DNA of 64,000 nt from Hymenobacter duratus. Its GTDB lineage: Bacteria; Bacteroidota; Bacteroidia; Cytophagales; Hymenobacteraceae. The DNA is taken from contig NZ_JACWZZ010000001.1 of assembly GCF_014698995.1 (NCBI RefSeq), forward strand, positions 1-64,000. The letters are read 5' to 3'. Made by a program: the position numbers and the translations under genes. Positions 52,749 to 61,306 of this stretch are shown piece after piece (position 1 is the stretch's first letter; each line of letters starts with the position of its first letter). The notes under the pieces were generated by a model that saw only the letters and a program-made list of their open reading frames with translations, made no database searches and was not told the origin of the DNA.

Positions 52749-53825
52749 CTACGCCATGTGGTCAGCGAAAGCCCTTACCGCTTCTGCTACCTGCGCTACA
52801 TCCTGGGACGTATGCAGAGCACTCAGCACGATGCGGGTGATGCGTGCATCGGTGGGAGTGGGGTAAGCAAAGCTAGAAATCAGGATATGTTGCGCTTGCA
52901 GGAACCCGCACAGCGTGTTGCTGGGCGTAAAGAACACCGGAAAGTCTTCGGCCATCTGAAACAAATCTAAGGCTGCTACCGCTTCACTAAACTGCCGGAC
53001 ATTCGTTGCCAGCTGCTGCCGAGCCTGCGTATAAACCGGAGCCGCCCGCACGAAAGCGTGCAGATACGCGGGCACAATGGGGGAGCTGGCAGCGAAATAC
53101 GCACTACGCTGCAGGCCAGTGATAAAATCGGCATCTGATGACAGCACGACCCCGCCCGGAATGCCGCATGCCTTCCCCAGCGACGATACCACTACTACCC
53201 GCACTGAATCGGGCACCTGCAGCTGCGGAAATATGCCCGCTCCGTTGGGCCCCGTGACCCCAAACCCGTGGGAGTCGTCGATGAGCAGCGTGAGCGGCCT
53301 ATCGGAAGGAAGATGTCGGGTCCAGCTGAAATCGTAGTGCTGCACCCGGAGCGGATCCAGTGAGTTGCTGACAATAACGGCTGGTTCTGGAGGGCTAGCG
53401 TGCAGCTTTTCAAGTAGCATTTCAGCCCAATCATCAAAGCGCAGTGCGGAGGACAGCCCGGGCAGGTCGGTGAGCCACGCAGCGGGGTGGGTGCCGGGCG
53501 CATATTCAAACCGGCCGGCGAGGGCCAGCGCCTTCACCGCCATTTGCCCGGCCAAATACCCCGACGACACCGTAAGGGCCGCCACTGCACCAGTCCAGCG
53601 GGTCAGATAGGCTTCCGCCTCGGCATAGATGCGCAGGCGCAGGTTGGAGTTGCGGGAACTGCCATAGTTAGTGCCGTAGCGAGCCAACCCCTCGGCTAGC
53701 AGAGCCGCGAAATCCGGGTTGTGGGCTATACCCAGGTAGCCCGTGCCGCTACAGTAGAGGTAGCGTCGGCCATCATGGTGAAGCCAGCGCCCGGGCAACT
53801 GGTCGGTTTCCCATACTTGATCCAT
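52749..53825 (-). CDS. AONS/KBL-like PLP-dependent enzyme
   Basis: The ATG giving MDQVWETDQLPGRWLHHDGR yields 358 residues. It has the alpha-oxoamine synthase layout: YLYCSGTGYLGIAHNPDF, TNYGSSRNSNLRLRIYAEAE, LTVSSGYLAGQ, LTLLIDDSHGFGVTGPNGAG and the PLP lysine in VVVSSLGKACGIPGG. The class joins an amino acid to an acyl-CoA, as in 8-amino-7-oxononanoate synthase or 2-amino-3-ketobutyrate CoA ligase. No biotin or threonine genes are adjacent. It is divergent from a SRPBCC gene. Confidence 0.88.
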   Translation of the reverse strand: MDQVWETDQLPGRWLHHDGRRYLYCSGTGYLGIAHNPDFAALLAEGLARYGTNYGSSRNSNLRLRIYAEAEAYLTRWTGAVAALTVSSGYLAGQMAVKALALAGRFEYAPGTHPAAWLTDLPGLSSALRFDDWAEMLLEKLHASPPEPAVIVSNSLDPLRVQHYDFSWTRHLPSDRPLTLLIDDSHGFGVTGPNGAGIFPQLQVPDSVRVVVVSSLGKACGIPGGVVLSSDADFITGLQRSAYFAASSPIVPAYLHAFVRAAPVYTQARQQLATNVRQFSEAVAALDLFQMAEDFPVFFTPSNTLCGFLQAQHILISSFAYPTPTDARITRIVLSALHTSQDVAQVAEAVRAFADHMA

Positions 53826-53964
53826 ATGAGCTTCTGAATGTGAAGAACTGAGAAATAAGGCATCTGGCAGGTGCCGTAACTGGCTACCATTCAATCTGCA
53901 TAATCTGCTTCGAAAGCGCAATTGGCTTCCGAACAAACCCGACAGTTGCGCGTTTGCCTGTACT

Positions 53965-54447
53965 ATGCACCTTCTCCTTCGCACCCACGTGGCGGCTACA
54001 CCTGCGCAGGTGTGGGCTGGATTCACCCGGGAGCTGTTTCTGGATCTGGCACCCCCGTTTCCGCCGTTTCATCTGCTTCGTTTCGATGGCTGCCACCGCG
54101 GCGACGAGGTGCATCTGGAGCTGGGCGCGGGGCCGCTCCGTCAACTCTGGACCTCGCTCATCACCGACCACGGCACCCAGCCCGATGGCACGTATTTCTT
54201 TGTGGATGAAGGCCAGACGCTGCCAAAGCCGTTGCGCTTCTGGCGGCACCGCCACCTGCTGCAGCCCGCCCCCGATGGCGGCACATTCATCGTGGAAGAC
54301 CTGGAGTACAGCAGCCCGTTCCGGTGGCTCGACGCGCTGCTGTACCCGGCCATGTGGGCGCAGTTTGCCTGGCGACGCCCCATCTACCGGCGCTATTTCG
54401 GCCGGCCGGGCGCTGGCGCACGTATTTCGGAACCGGGCACTCCCTGA
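53965..54447 (+). CDS. SRPBCC-family protein
   Basis: The 160-residue product fits the helix-grip fold seen in polyketide cyclases and lipid-binding proteins: HLLLRTHVAATPAQVWAGFT, FHLLRFDGCHRGDEVHLELG, TWTSLITDHG-like strands and a long C-terminal helix (LDALLYPAMWAQFAWRRPIY). Such proteins bind hydrophobic ligands. It has no signal peptide. It may be expressed with the following lipoprotein gene (74 bp). Confidence 0.76.
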   Translation: MHLLLRTHVAATPAQVWAGFTRELFLDLAPPFPPFHLLRFDGCHRGDEVHLELGAGPLRQLWTSLITDHGTQPDGTYFFVDEGQTLPKPLRFWRHRHLLQPAPDGGTFIVEDLEYSSPFRWLDALLYPAMWAQFAWRRPIYRRYFGRPGAGARISEPGTP

Positions 54448-54521
54448 GGCAGCGCTGAAACCATAGTAGCCGTATATGCCCCAGCCAACCCGCGTATATT
54501 GCCCCGAATCCGGCCCTGCCC

Positions 54522-55061
54522 ATGCATATTCCTACTCCGTTTCACAGCCTGCGGGCCGTTTTCCGTTTGCTGAATGCCTTGCTCATCCTGAGCGTTGTGG
54601 CCAGCTGCAGTGGCAGCCGCTTGGCCTACCAGTTCCAGCCGGCAGCCACCGTAGCGGCCAAGCGGCCTGTCTTCGCCACCGATTCTGCGGCGGCTCCAGT
54701 AGCAGCAGCTGCGCCGGCTCCCGTTTCGGCAGCAAGAATTTCTACACCTTCCTTGCACCTTCACAGGCAAGAAGGAAAGCGGAAACCGCAGCAAGCAGTA
54801 GCACAGCTTGTTCAGCAAACCAAGGCGCCGCACAAGCAATTGCTGGCGAAGCCAACCCGGCAGCGAGAAGCCACCAAGGCATCTTCGTCGCAGCGGCCGT
54901 CGGAAGTTGGACTAGGCACGACGGTATTGGGTGTATTGGGGCTGTTGGTGCTGCCCATTGCACTGCTGGGCCTGCTGATCTGGGGCGGGCCGGTGTGGGC
55001 CGTGCTGGCGGGCCTGGCAGCGCTGGCCGTGCTTATTGCCTACCTCGACCCATTCGGCTAA
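54522..55061 (+). CDS. Putative lipoprotein with C-terminal membrane segment
   Basis: The 179-residue product has a signal peptide with lipobox (LLILSVVASC), an Ala/Pro/Lys-rich middle (KPQQAVAQLVQQTKAPHK) and two C-terminal hydrophobic stretches (LGVLGLLVLPIALLGLLIWG, VWAVLAGLAALAVLIAYL). No enzyme motif is visible. The lipid anchor together with a membrane tail is unusual. A weak TATATTGC box lies at about 54495. Confidence 0.65.
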   Translation: MHIPTPFHSLRAVFRLLNALLILSVVASCSGSRLAYQFQPAATVAAKRPVFATDSAAAPVAAAAPAPVSAARISTPSLHLHRQEGKRKPQQAVAQLVQQTKAPHKQLLAKPTRQREATKASSSQRPSEVGLGTTVLGVLGLLVLPIALLGLLIWGGPVWAVLAGLAALAVLIAYLDPFG

Positions 55062-55162
55062 CCAGCTTATGCGCCGGGCTTGGTAGCTCGTCTGGCATAC
55101 GCCGGCCGTTCGGTTCAGCCACAAAATCCGAGACATCCGGCTAATCCGAAAAATCCGTGGTC

Positions 55163-55170
55163 TACCTTTG
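55163..55170 (+). promoter_or_regulatory. -7 box (TACCTTTG) of rlmI
   Basis: Exact TAnnTTTG match, 25 nt upstream of the ATG at 55196. No -33 TTG at the usual distance. Confidence 0.45.
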
Positions 55171-55195
55171 TAGTCCAATTCATTTCGTTGCCTCT

Positions 55196-56386
55196 ATGAC
55201 TGCTGCCATCGTCACGCTCAAACCCGGAAAAGACCAATCCCTGCGCCGCCGCCATCCGTGGGTGTTTTCGGGCGCTATTGGCCGGATGCAGGGCGAAGTA
55301 GTAGAGGGAGAAGTAGTGACCGTACAGGCCGCCAACGGCGAGGTGCTGGGCGTGGGACATTACGCCCCGGGCTCCATTGCGGTGCGGATGCTCGATTTCG
55401 GCCCCGACGCGCAGCTGCCCGACGCCACGTTCTGGGAAAACCGCCTGCGCAACGCCTACCAGCTACGCCAGGGCCTGGGCCTGACCGGCACCGGCAGCAC
55501 CGACGTGTATCGCCTCACCCACGCCGAGGGCGACGGCCTGCCCGGTCTCATTATTGATGTGTACGGTGATACAGCCGTGGTGCAGGCGCACAGTGCAGGC
55601 ATGTATAAAGCCCGCCCGCTCATTGCCGAGGCGTTGCAGGCGGTCATTCCAAACCTGCGTGCCATTTACGACAAGAGTGCCGAAACCGTGCCCGCCAAAG
55701 CTGCTCCCGGCGCCCAGAATGGCTATCTGTTTGGGGAAGGCAGCGGACAGGAGCACGTGGTGCACGAAAACGGCCACCCGTTTGCCGTGGACTGGGAAAC
55801 GGGCCAGAAAACCGGCTTCTTCATCGACCAGCGCGACAACCGCAGTCTGCTGGCCCGCTACGCGCCCGGCCGCCGCGTGCTCAACACCTTCTGCTACACC
55901 GGCGGCTTCAGCTCCTACGCCCTGCAGGCTGGCGCCGAACTGGTGCATTCCGTCGATTCAAGCAAGAAAGCCATTGAGTTGACGGAGCGCAACGCCGCCC
56001 TCACCGGCCTCGAAAGCAAGCACGCCGCTTATGCTGAGGACGTATTCAGCTTCATGAAAAACAGCCAGGAGCAGTACGACCTGATTGTGCTGGACCCACC
56101 GGCTTTTGCCAAGCACCTCTCGGCCCGCCACAACGCCCTGATGGGCTACAAGCGCCTCAATGCGGCCGGCATCCGGCAGATTGCGCCCGGCGGTCTGCTG
56201 TTCACATTCAGTTGCTCACAGGTAGTTTCGGCCGAGCTGTTTGAGGGCGCGGTGCTGGCAGCCGCCATCGAAGCCGGCCGCCCTGCCCGCATCCTGCACC
56301 GCCTCACCCAGCCCGCCGACCATCCCGTGAGCCTGTTCCACCCAGAGGGGGAGTATCTGAAAGGACTGGTGTTGGCCGTAGAGTAA
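55196..56386 (+). CDS. rlmI: 23S rRNA (cytosine-C5) methyltransferase RlmI-like
   Basis: The 396-residue protein starts MTAAIVTLKPGKDQSLRRRH and has an N-terminal PUA domain (GEVVTVQAANGEVLGVGHYA), the RlmI/K bridging region (GDGLPGLIIDVYGD, GQKTGFFIDQRDNRSLLARY) and the methyltransferase core (VLNTFCYTGGFSSYALQAGA, YDLIVLDPPAFAKHL, LFTFSCSQVVSAELF). RlmI methylates C1962 of 23S rRNA. The target here is inferred. Confidence 0.92.
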   Translation: MTAAIVTLKPGKDQSLRRRHPWVFSGAIGRMQGEVVEGEVVTVQAANGEVLGVGHYAPGSIAVRMLDFGPDAQLPDATFWENRLRNAYQLRQGLGLTGTGSTDVYRLTHAEGDGLPGLIIDVYGDTAVVQAHSAGMYKARPLIAEALQAVIPNLRAIYDKSAETVPAKAAPGAQNGYLFGEGSGQEHVVHENGHPFAVDWETGQKTGFFIDQRDNRSLLARYAPGRRVLNTFCYTGGFSSYALQAGAELVHSVDSSKKAIELTERNAALTGLESKHAAYAEDVFSFMKNSQEQYDLIVLDPPAFAKHLSARHNALMGYKRLNAAGIRQIAPGGLLFTFSCSQVVSAELFEGAVLAAAIEAGRPARILHRLTQPADHPVSLFHPEGEYLKGLVLAVE

Positions 56387-56407
56387 CCGCCAACCTTGCT
56401 TGGCCTG

Positions 56408-56500
56408 TCATCCTGAGCAACGCGAAGGACCTTATCACGCCGAAACGTCAACCGTAATAACGGTTCGTTTCGGCGTGATAAGGTCCTTCGCGTTGCTCAG
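56408..56500. repeat. REP-like palindromic element, copy C
   Basis: Perfect 35-bp arms (56413-56447 with 56466-56500) and an inner AACCGT/ACGGTT stem make an almost uninterrupted 88-bp hairpin. It starts with the family core TGTCATCCTGAGC (56408-56419). It lies between rlmI and the convergent SPFH gene and could terminate both. Confidence 0.9.
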
Positions 56501-56519
56501 ATAACAGCTGTTTATGCAG

Positions 56520-57407
56520 CTACTTAGCGCCCGGGGTGGGCATTTGCATCAGAAACTGGCTTCCTCCGCTACCGGAAGTATAAGTGGGCACATTGCTGCC
56601 GCCTTTCTCCCAGGCCTCAATCCAGCGCATCTGTACCAGTAGCGGCGTGAGCGACTGCTGCTGCTTTTCGTTGGCATAGGCCTGGGCATCGGCGGCAATG
56701 CGGATGGCTTTGGCCCGGCCCTCGGCTTCGGCAATGTTGATGCGGGCCTGGGCTTCGGCCTGCCGGATGCGGTTTTCGGTTTGCAGGCCAGTCTGCACAG
56801 CGGTGTTTTTGGCGTCGATGGCGGCTTTGAGGCTGGCCGGCGGCTCCAGCTTGGTGGTTATTTGCTGCACGGTGAAGCCCATGGCCTGCAACTGCCCAAT
56901 GAGGTTGGCTTTCACCTGCGCCTCGTAGCTGCCTCGGTTGCTGATAAGGCTGTCGGCGGTGTAGCGGTTGGTAGCCACGCGGTAGGCCTCGTACACGGCC
57001 GTTTTCAGAAAGCCGTCCTCAATAGCCGGCAGCGGACGCCGGTACTGCCGGAAGATGTCGTCCACCTTATCCGACTGAATGAAGTAGTTGAGGCTGGGTG
57101 CCACGCCAAAACCGGAGCCGTCTTTGCTCTGCACCTCAAACTCCTCATATTCTTTATGTTGCGTGTACACCGGAAACTCATACACGGCCGTACTCAGCGG
57201 GCTGTAAAACACCCAGCCGGTGGTGTAGGTAATATCGTCGACGCCCCGACCGGAACCGGCCAGATTCACCTTGATACCCACGTTGCCGGCATCAATGCGC
57301 TCCACTTTTATCAGGCTGCAGCCCGCTATCAGGGCCAGCAGCAGCAACCCGATAAATACCAGTGGCTTCAGCCAGTTGCGGCTAGGGTTTAGTTGAAATT
57401 CGGCCAT
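56520..57407 (-). CDS. SPFH/prohibitin-family membrane protein
   Basis: The 295-residue protein has one N-terminal membrane segment (PLVFIGLLLLALIAGCSLIK), then a band-7 domain (ERIDAGNVGIKVNLAGSGRG, VYEFPVYTQHKEYEEFEVQS) and a long Ala/Glu coiled coil (ENRIRQAEAQARINIAEAEG). SPFH proteins form ring-like membrane scaffolds. AGCS could be a lipobox. Its start overlaps the end of the next upstream gene by 26 bp, indicating coupled translation. Confidence 0.92.
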   Translation of the reverse strand: MAEFQLNPSRNWLKPLVFIGLLLLALIAGCSLIKVERIDAGNVGIKVNLAGSGRGVDDITYTTGWVFYSPLSTAVYEFPVYTQHKEYEEFEVQSKDGSGFGVAPSLNYFIQSDKVDDIFRQYRRPLPAIEDGFLKTAVYEAYRVATNRYTADSLISNRGSYEAQVKANLIGQLQAMGFTVQQITTKLEPPASLKAAIDAKNTAVQTGLQTENRIRQAEAQARINIAEAEGRAKAIRIAADAQAYANEKQQQSLTPLLVQMRWIEAWEKGGSNVPTYTSGSGGSQFLMQMPTPGAK

Positions 57408-57651
57408 TGGGAGTAGTTGGCGGAGTAGGAGAAGAAGGGGAGAAATAGCGCAGAATGGCCCGGCCCGCCTGATACAACGACCAGGCCACGCCTGCCGCCA
57501 GCACCAGAAAGCCCAGCAGCCCGCAGATCAGCCACCAGTCGGAGGGGCTGCTGAGCCACTCGAGGCAGAGGGGCACGGCGTAGGGCAGCACCACGGCGTA
57601 GAACACCAGCCAGACCCCCAACCACAGATAAGAAACGTGTTTTGCAGCCAT
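57382..57651 (-). CDS. Small double-pass membrane protein, partner of the SPFH gene
   Basis: The ATG giving MAAKHVSYLWLGVWLVFYAV yields 89 residues with two membrane segments (LWLGVWLVFYAVVLPYAVPL, WWLICGLLGFLVLAAGVAWS) and a Pro-rich cytosolic tail. The stop lies inside the SPFH gene start. It precedes the SPFH protein in one operon. The function is unknown. Confidence 0.72.
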   Translation of the reverse strand: MAAKHVSYLWLGVWLVFYAVVLPYAVPLCLEWLSSPSDWWLICGLLGFLVLAAGVAWSLYQAGRAILRYFSPSSPTPPTTPNGRISTKP

Positions 57652-57960
57652 AATAGAGCATTCAAATCTACTGATGTTGGCGTCAATATCTGCACCTTCC
57701 GGCACAACATCTGCGTCTATGCTATGGCGCCCCGCCGGCTGCCGGAAAAGGTCGGAACCGTGGACTATATTTCCGGGAGCTGCGTGTGTTGCTTCGGAAA
57801 AGAATTACCGGATCATTCTCACGCGTACATCTGGCTTTCTGGCACTTGCCAGCACTGCCAGATGTGCGCACAGCCCGGTCCCACTACTTTTTCAGCTTCA
57901 ACCTGAAGCCATCCGGCCGGTTTTGGAGTTGTAGCTAGCGCACACCCTTTATATTGCCCT
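57652..57960. other. Leader region of crtD with stable hairpins
   Basis: About 310 bp without a credible gene. A strong hairpin at 57827-57865 has 9-bp arms (ACATCTGGC with GCCAGATGT) and an inner CTGGCA/TGCCAG stem. A weaker stem (GATGTTG/CAACATC) lies at 57673-57711. TATATTGC near 57950 is a possible -7 box next to the GTG start. Confidence 0.5.
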
Positions 57961-59466
57961 GTGGCCCGAAAAAAGACGTTCGTTTCTGCATCTTCCCGTC
58001 CTGTAGCCATTGTGGGGGCCGGTATTGGTGGTATTGCGGCCGCCGTGCGGTTGGCAGTGCGCGGGCACAAAGTCACGGTGTTTGAGGCGCAGGAGAGTTT
58101 CGGAGGCAAGATGCACCAGCTGGAACTACCCGGCGGCTACCGCTTCGACGGCGGCCCCTCGCTGTTTACGCTACCCGAGCTGGTAGATGAACTGTTCCGG
58201 CTGGCCGGCCGCAACCCCCAGGACTATTTCCGCTACCAGCGCCTCGACCCCATCACGCAGTACTTCTTCGCCGATGGTACCCGCCTCACGGCCTGGGCCG
58301 ATGAGGAAAAGTTTGCGCACGAAGTGGAGCAGAAGCTGAACGTGCCGGCGGCGCAGGTACTGCAGTTTCTGCGCCGCAGCGGGCAGGCTTATGAAGGCAC
58401 GGCGGGCACGTTTCTGCACAAGTCGCTGCACAAAGCCGGCACCTACCTCAGCCCCGAAGTGCTGAAGGCGCTGGCGGCGCTGCCCCAGCTGGGCCTGCTC
58501 AGCACCATGCACCAGCGCCACGCGGCAGCCTTCCCGCAGGATGCGCGCCTCGTGCAGCTCTTCGACCGGTTTGCCACCTACAACGGCTCCGACCCCTACC
58601 AGGCTCCCGCCACGCTCAGCCTCATTCCGCACCTGGAGCACGGGCTGGGCGCTTTCTACCCCGAAGGCGGCATCTATGCCATTGCCCAAAGCCTCGTGCG
58701 CCTGGCCGAAGAGCTGGGCGTGCAGTTCCGCTACCACGAGCCGGTGGAGGAAATTCTGACGGCCGGCGGCCACGTCACGGGCGTGCGGACGCCGCAGGAC
58801 GTGTACGATTTTGGCTTGGTGGTCAGCAATATGGATGTGGTGCCTACCTACCGCCGACTGCTGCCCAGCCAGCCCGCGCCGGAAAGCACCCTGGCCCAGC
58901 CCCGCTCGTCCTCGGCCCTGATTTTTTACTGGGGCATTTCGCGGCGCTTTCCGGAACTGGGCGTGCACAACATCTTCTTCTCGGCTGATTATAAGCGTGA
59001 GTTTGAAGCCATTTTCCAGCAAAAAACCATTGCCGACGACCCTACGGTGTACGTCAATATCACGAGCGGCCACACGCCCACTGATGCGCCGCCCGGCCAC
59101 GAAAACTGGTTTGTGATGATGAACGTGCCCCACGACCAGGGCCAGGACTGGCCGGCGCTGGTGGCCCGTACCCGCGCGGCTGTGTTGGCCCGCGTGAGCC
59201 AAGCGCTGGGCACCGATATTGCGCCGCTGATACGGGCCGAGCAGGTCTGGGACCCGCCGGGAATTGAAAGGCGTACCTCGTCGTTTGGAGGGGCACTATA
59301 TGGCAGTTCCAGCAACAATCTGCTGGCGGCTTTCCTGCGCCACCCCAACTTCTCGCGGAAGCTGGAAGGGCTGTACTTTTGCGGCGGCTCGGTGCATCCG
59401 GGCGGCGGCATTCCGCTTTGCCTGCTTTCGGCCCGTATCGTGTCTGAGTTGATTGAGAATGAATAA
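57961..59466 (+). CDS. crtD: CrtI/CrtD-type carotenoid desaturase
   Basis: The 501-residue protein starts at GTG (ARKKTFVSASSRPVAIVG). It has the FAD-binding motif VAIVGAGIGGIAAAVRLAVR, the CrtI-family segments YRFDGGPSLFTLPELVDELF and YPEGGIYAIAQSLVRLAEEL, and the C-terminal signature LYFCGGSVHPGGGIPLCLLS. It is a flavin-dependent carotenoid desaturase. Phytoene desaturase and 1-hydroxycarotenoid 3,4-desaturase look alike; position next to a cruF-like gene favours the CrtD role. No crtB or crtI cluster is in the window. Confidence 0.88.
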   Translation: MARKKTFVSASSRPVAIVGAGIGGIAAAVRLAVRGHKVTVFEAQESFGGKMHQLELPGGYRFDGGPSLFTLPELVDELFRLAGRNPQDYFRYQRLDPITQYFFADGTRLTAWADEEKFAHEVEQKLNVPAAQVLQFLRRSGQAYEGTAGTFLHKSLHKAGTYLSPEVLKALAALPQLGLLSTMHQRHAAAFPQDARLVQLFDRFATYNGSDPYQAPATLSLIPHLEHGLGAFYPEGGIYAIAQSLVRLAEELGVQFRYHEPVEEILTAGGHVTGVRTPQDVYDFGLVVSNMDVVPTYRRLLPSQPAPESTLAQPRSSSALIFYWGISRRFPELGVHNIFFSADYKREFEAIFQQKTIADDPTVYVNITSGHTPTDAPPGHENWFVMMNVPHDQGQDWPALVARTRAAVLARVSQALGTDIAPLIRAEQVWDPPGIERRTSSFGGALYGSSSNNLLAAFLRHPNFSRKLEGLYFCGGSVHPGGGIPLCLLSARIVSELIENE

Positions 59467-59558
59467 ACAGGTGTACGTAGAGAGCTGGCGGTGGCTATAC
59501 GCCTGCCCGGCAGCCTATAAGCATCTGATTCTCATTCCATACTGTTAATTGGTTAATA

Positions 59559-60266
59559 ATGCCCGAATCCATCCAACATCTTCCCACTGAAGCACCTCCA
59601 ACGCATGAAGCTGCCGCTGCTGAGCGGACGGTAACCCAGCGCCGGCGGCTACGCGTGGCCCAGGGCATTCTACTGCTGTTTCACGTCACGGGCTTCCTGG
59701 GTCTGGGCTTTTCCGAAGACCCGTCGTTCTATCTGCAGTTTGTGCCCCTGAACCTGCTGCTGACGGTGGGCCTGCTGCTGGCCTTTCAGACTGAGCGGAG
59801 TTCGACGTTCTGGTGGTTCTGCCTCGTAACAATGGCCGTAGGCTTCTTTGTGGAGGTTGTCGGTATTCGCACCGGGCTGCTGTTTGGGTTCTACCAGTAT
59901 GGCCCCACGCTGGGCACAAAGTGGCTGGGTGTGCCCCTGATGATAGGCGTCAACTGGCTGATGCTGGTATACACGACCGGAGTGCTGGCCCGCTATCTGC
60001 CCATCCCGGATTTCCTGCGAGCCGTGGTAGCCACCCTGCTCATGGTAGGCCTCGATGCGTGCCTGGAGCCCGTAGCCGTGCGCTACGACTTCTGGCAGTG
60101 GCGCTTCGATGTTATTCCGCTGCAGAACTTCAAGGGTTGGTTTGCTGTGTCGCTCATTCTACAGGTGTTCTTCAACCGCACCAGTTTCGAAAAGCGTAAT
60201 GTGTTGGCACCGTTCGTGTTCATGCTGCAGCTCCTTTTCTTTTTTGGATTAAGCCTGATTCGCTAG
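59559..60266 (+). CDS. cruF: Carotenoid biosynthesis membrane protein (CruF-like)
   Basis: The 235-residue integral membrane protein has about six segments (ILLLFHVTGFLGLGFSED, LQFVPLNLLLTVGLLLAFQT, WWFCLVTMAVGFFVEVVGI, WLGVPLMIGVNWLMLVYTTG). It has the family positions EVVGIRTGLLFGFYQYG, LDACLEPVAVRYDFWQW and FKGWFAVSLILQVFFNR. The family includes CruF, which hydrates carotenoid 1,2-double bonds. With crtD it would add a 1'-hydroxy group and a 3',4'-double bond, as in myxol- or flexixanthin-type pigments. Confidence 0.85.
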   Translation: MPESIQHLPTEAPPTHEAAAAERTVTQRRRLRVAQGILLLFHVTGFLGLGFSEDPSFYLQFVPLNLLLTVGLLLAFQTERSSTFWWFCLVTMAVGFFVEVVGIRTGLLFGFYQYGPTLGTKWLGVPLMIGVNWLMLVYTTGVLARYLPIPDFLRAVVATLLMVGLDACLEPVAVRYDFWQWRFDVIPLQNFKGWFAVSLILQVFFNRTSFEKRNVLAPFVFMLQLLFFFGLSLIR

Positions 60267-60356
60267 AAATATTGGTGTCTTGGAATACTATTTGTTATAC
60301 CTATCATCGTTCTTGAATAAATTCCATTCCTCCGATCAACTCTCTACTTCCACCTT

Positions 60357-60974
60357 ATGGAGCAAGTACTACTCCATCAACTACTTGAACGGGCAAACCA
60401 GCTCTTCCGCGACGCGGGAATACGCCTCCTGCATGAAGAACAGCTGGCAGTAGCTCTGGACATGACACCCGCTACGTTTCGCACCGTTTTTGGCTCCAAA
60501 GCTGAACTGATGCTGCAGGTAACGCGCCATAACCTAGCCCGGCAACGCCATGAGCACCAGGAGCTTTTCTCCAATCTGGCGACGCCTATAGAATGCCTGC
60601 TGGCCTTACTGCACCACAGTGTGCAGGAGCTACGCAATTCCCACCACGAATACCATATTGTGCGGGAGCAGCTTCCGCTGGTTTGGGATGCCATGCAGGA
60701 ACACATGCACGAATATGCCTATCCGCTGCTTACCCGGCTCATTCAGGAAGGCATTCAGGAGGGTCAGCTTCGTGCCGCCCTCGACGCGTCGTTCATTGCC
60801 AGAATCATTGTGGCGCAATTCAGTCTGGTACTGAACGAAACCTACTTCCCGCCTGAGCACACCAACCTCGCCGATGTCTATCGGAACATTTTCTTTCCTT
60901 ACGTCCGGGGCCTTTGCACCGAGGAGGGAATGCGCCTGACGGCAGTACACTTTGGTAAAATGTGGGGAAACTAG
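60357..60974 (+). CDS. TetR-family transcriptional regulator
   Basis: The 205-residue protein has an N-terminal TetR helix-turn-helix (LLERANQLFRDAGIRLLHEE, QLAVALDMTPATFRTVFGSK, AELMLQVTRHNLARQRHEHQ). A ligand-binding helical domain follows (HNLARQRHEHQELFSNLATP, ALLHHSVQELRNSHHEYHIV). It lies downstream of the carotenoid genes on the same strand, but co-regulation is unproven. It ends in a strong bidirectional terminator. Confidence 0.85.
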   Translation: MEQVLLHQLLERANQLFRDAGIRLLHEEQLAVALDMTPATFRTVFGSKAELMLQVTRHNLARQRHEHQELFSNLATPIECLLALLHHSVQELRNSHHEYHIVREQLPLVWDAMQEHMHEYAYPLLTRLIQEGIQEGQLRAALDASFIARIIVAQFSLVLNETYFPPEHTNLADVYRNIFFPYVRGLCTEEGMRLTAVHFGKMWGN

Positions 60975-60996
60975 ACGCTTGGTTTTTCCAAAAATG

Positions 60997-61030
60997 AAAA
61001 AGGCCGGCCTCTAATAGGGCCGGCCTTTTT
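60997..61030. terminator. Bidirectional terminator
   Basis: A perfect 13-bp stem (AAAAAGGCCGGCC at 60997-61009 with 61018-61030) with A5/T5 ends, between the TetR gene and the convergent thioredoxin operon. Confidence 0.92.
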
Positions 61031-61052
61031 CATGAGGCGCGTGGCAGCCATC

Positions 61053-61295
61053 TTAGCTGATGGAGACGCGTACTTTTTTGGTGTACTCGCGAAGAGCATC
61101 CTTGAACTGGGAGCCATGGTCCTGCATGTGGTTGAGGATAAAGATGGCGGCAAACACGTGTGTCAGTTTCTCGCCTTCGTCTTCCCCTTCTACCTCAAAA
61201 GCTAGTTCCTGTTCTTCCAGTAGGGCTTCTTCGGCGGCTACTAGGGATTCCAGCGTTTGAGTTTCTACTAAGCGCTTAATAACGGGCATTTTCAT
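61053..61295 (-). CDS. Small protein downstream of thioredoxin (DUF6952-like)
   Basis: The 80-residue product (MKMPVIKRLVETQTLESLVA, LNHMQDHGSQFKDALREYTK) is small and acidic. A protein of this type often follows a thioredoxin gene in Bacteroidota; I believe it is DUF6952, from memory. It starts 11 bp after the thioredoxin stop and shares the operon. No motif reveals a function. Confidence 0.75.
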   Translation of the reverse strand: MKMPVIKRLVETQTLESLVAAEEALLEEQELAFEVEGEDEGEKLTHVFAAIFILNHMQDHGSQFKDALREYTKKVRVSIS

Positions 61296-61306
61296 GGACG
61301 GCAGAC

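Noticed and set aside
57637..57906. A Cys-rich 89-codon frame upstream of crtD
   Set aside because: Its start overlaps the opposite-strand small membrane gene, and it spans the palindromic leader, which explains its odd composition.
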